A DNA stretch of 64,000 nt from positions 312,391-376,390 of the forward strand of contig NW_017265164.1 of NCBI RefSeq assembly GCF_001638985.1. Direction: 5' to 3'. Under the pieces are notes generated by a model that worked only from the letters and a program-made list of their open reading frames with translations, had not been told where the DNA came from and ran no database searches. This document shows, in pieces, positions 62,625-64,000 of this stretch. The DNA is from Phycomyces blakesleeanus NRRL 1555(-). Its lineage: Eukaryota > Mucoromycota > Mucoromycetes > Mucorales > Phycomycetaceae. Both the position numbers and the translations under genes were made by a program. Position 1 is the first letter of the stretch, and each line of letters opens with the position of its first letter.

Positions 62625-64000
62625 ATGACCAATTCAGACAATGCATTCGATAATGAAAGATCACTTGTCAAGAAACTCGACAAAAGGCTACTGTTGTTTG
62701 CAATGTTTGGCAATCTCGTAAAGACACTTGACAATTCTAATCTCGGTACGAATGATAATCAAATAATCATCTAATTCAATGCATTTAATCTTTCTTTTTC
62801 TTTTTCTTTTTAAAAAAAAAATTACATGCACACAACATTATATATTTATCTGTGTGTAGCAAGTGCTTTTATCAGTGGAATGGAAGAAGAACTAAATATT
62901 ACTGGTATCCAGTACAACTGGATGAGTGTATTATTTATGATTGGTTATCTATTGTAAGTTTCGAGTGACAAGAGTTGACAATCAACTAGCTCTTTTGATT
63001 TTGATTATTATAATAGAATGCAGATACCTTCGAATATAATGTTGTCAAAATTGAGACCTTCTGTCTATCTATCCTGTCTCGAGGTCATCTGGTGTATATT
63101 GACTATAGCCATGGCCTGTGCGCAGAATGTAAAAACCGTCTATCTTATCCGACTCTTACTCGGTCTCTCAGAAGCTGGCTTCTACCCTGGTGTAAAGTGT
63201 CTTTTTTTTTTTTTTATTAATTATTATATAATTAATTAATTAATTAATTAATTAAGCAAGCAAGAAATATTAATAGCCATCTATTATTAAATACATATGA
63301 AAGTGTAGATTGTGTTTTTGATCGGAACTTGGTACACAAAACGAGAACTTGGCAAGAGATTGGCTCTACTCACAATCTTTGGGTCTCTTGGAAGCGGCCT
63401 AAGTGGAGTCATTCAAGCAATCATGCTAAAGACTCTTGATGGAGTATTTGGCATTAGTGGGTAAATGAAATGAAATGAAATGAAATGAAATAAAATAAAA
63501 TAAAATAATGTGATATGATTAACATTCATTTAATTTATTAGTTGGCGGTGGATGTTTTTATTTGATGCACTTGTTACTGCAACTCTTGCCTTGTTTGGTT
63601 ACTTTGCTCTGCCAGATTATCCTTTCAATACCCCCTGGCTATCCAAATCAGTAAGCCCTGACTTTTTTTTTTATTATTATTATTTATTCATATTAACTTT
63701 AATATATATATATAGGAGAGTCAGTTGGCTACAAGGCGAATGGAAGAAGAAAAAGGATACTCAACCACATCAACATCCAAGATAACCATCAAGTCATTCT
63801 TTCAACATTTGCTGGGAAACAAGTATCTTGGTTTGTTTGTAGTCGGCTGGGCGTCTGTGCATATTGCTTTGGGAGCTCCTCATGTTATAGGAATCGTAGC
63901 AAAGAAACTTGGTTTTGATGCCGTAACATCCAACCTCTTGACCACCGTAAGTACTCTCAAAAAAACAAAAAAAAAAAAACAGAATGTATTTTATTGATCG
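62625..64000 (+). CDS. MFS transporter, Dal5/anion:cation symporter group (3' end outside window)
   Basis: Membrane carrier of small organic anions, vitamins or peptides. Exons seen: 62625-62745, 62860-62953, 63017-63191, 63309-63460, 63542-63650, 63716-63946, then an intron that runs past the window end; 294 codons so far. The N-terminal six-helix half is complete: VKKLDKRLLLFAMFGNLVKT, LDNSNLASAFISGMEEELNI, IQYNWMSVLFMIGYLLMQIP, RLLLGLSEAGFYPGIVFLIG, GTWYTKRELGKRLALL (the MFS loop 2-3 related motif of this group) and WRWMFLFDALVTATLALFGY followed by LPDYPFNTPWLS. The central loop ESQLATRRMEEEKGY is characteristic of the allantoate/pantothenate/nicotinate permease family (Dal5, Fen2, Tna1). 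The seventh helix region begins at the end. The substrate cannot be told from this part. Confidence 0.88.

Overview
The window is nuclear DNA of a filamentous early-diverging fungus, most likely Mucoromycota (an inference from content, not a database result). Genes carry many short AT-rich introns with GT...AG ends. Exons are clearly richer in G and C than the introns and intergenic DNA, which are full of A/T microsatellites. The gene set is fungal: a group III hybrid histidine kinase with a HAMP stack, glycogenin, clathrin light chain, Nhx1-type exchanger, an ELMO/CED-12 homologue, a Dal5-like MFS carrier, and splicing factors of the PRP38 and YJU2/CWC16 families.

Layout. 1-11065 is a gene-free block of long repeats: a roughly 3.65 kb segment present twice at near identity (1-3645 and 6083-9729), inside an older array of diverged copies of the same module, with internal 74-bp and 47-bp tandem arrays. 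11270-13463 holds decayed coding sequence on the minus strand. From 14195 on the region is ordinary gene space: peptidyl-tRNA hydrolase 2 (+), an exceptionally long glycogenin (+), clathrin light chain (+), endosomal Na+/H+ exchanger (+), a Q/Y-rich protein (-), hybrid histidine kinase (+), C2H2 zinc-finger protein (+), a four-TM MARVEL-like protein with an NPF motif (+), ELMO protein (+), PRP38-type splicing factor (-), SET methyltransferase (+), YJU2B/CWC16 splicing factor (+), an unrecognised protein (-), cytochrome b5 (-), a glutamine-synthetase-family enzyme (+), a tiny CCHC zinc-knuckle gene (-), and the 5' part of an MFS transporter (+) that runs off the window.

Exon coordinates were read by hand. 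For every multi-exon gene the exons given sum to a multiple of three and rebuild the recognisable family sequence across each junction. No operon logic applies. The one neighbourhood hint is that two spliceosome-associated genes flank a lysine methyltransferase gene, with a shared divergent promoter containing a CACGTG box. The most unexpected items are the 34-codon, three-exon zinc-knuckle gene at 61268-61508 (one exon of 16 nt), the 2204-residue glycogenin, the 10-nt exon of cytochrome b5 that carries a haem-ligand histidine codon, and the recent large duplication whose identity ends inside a minisatellite.
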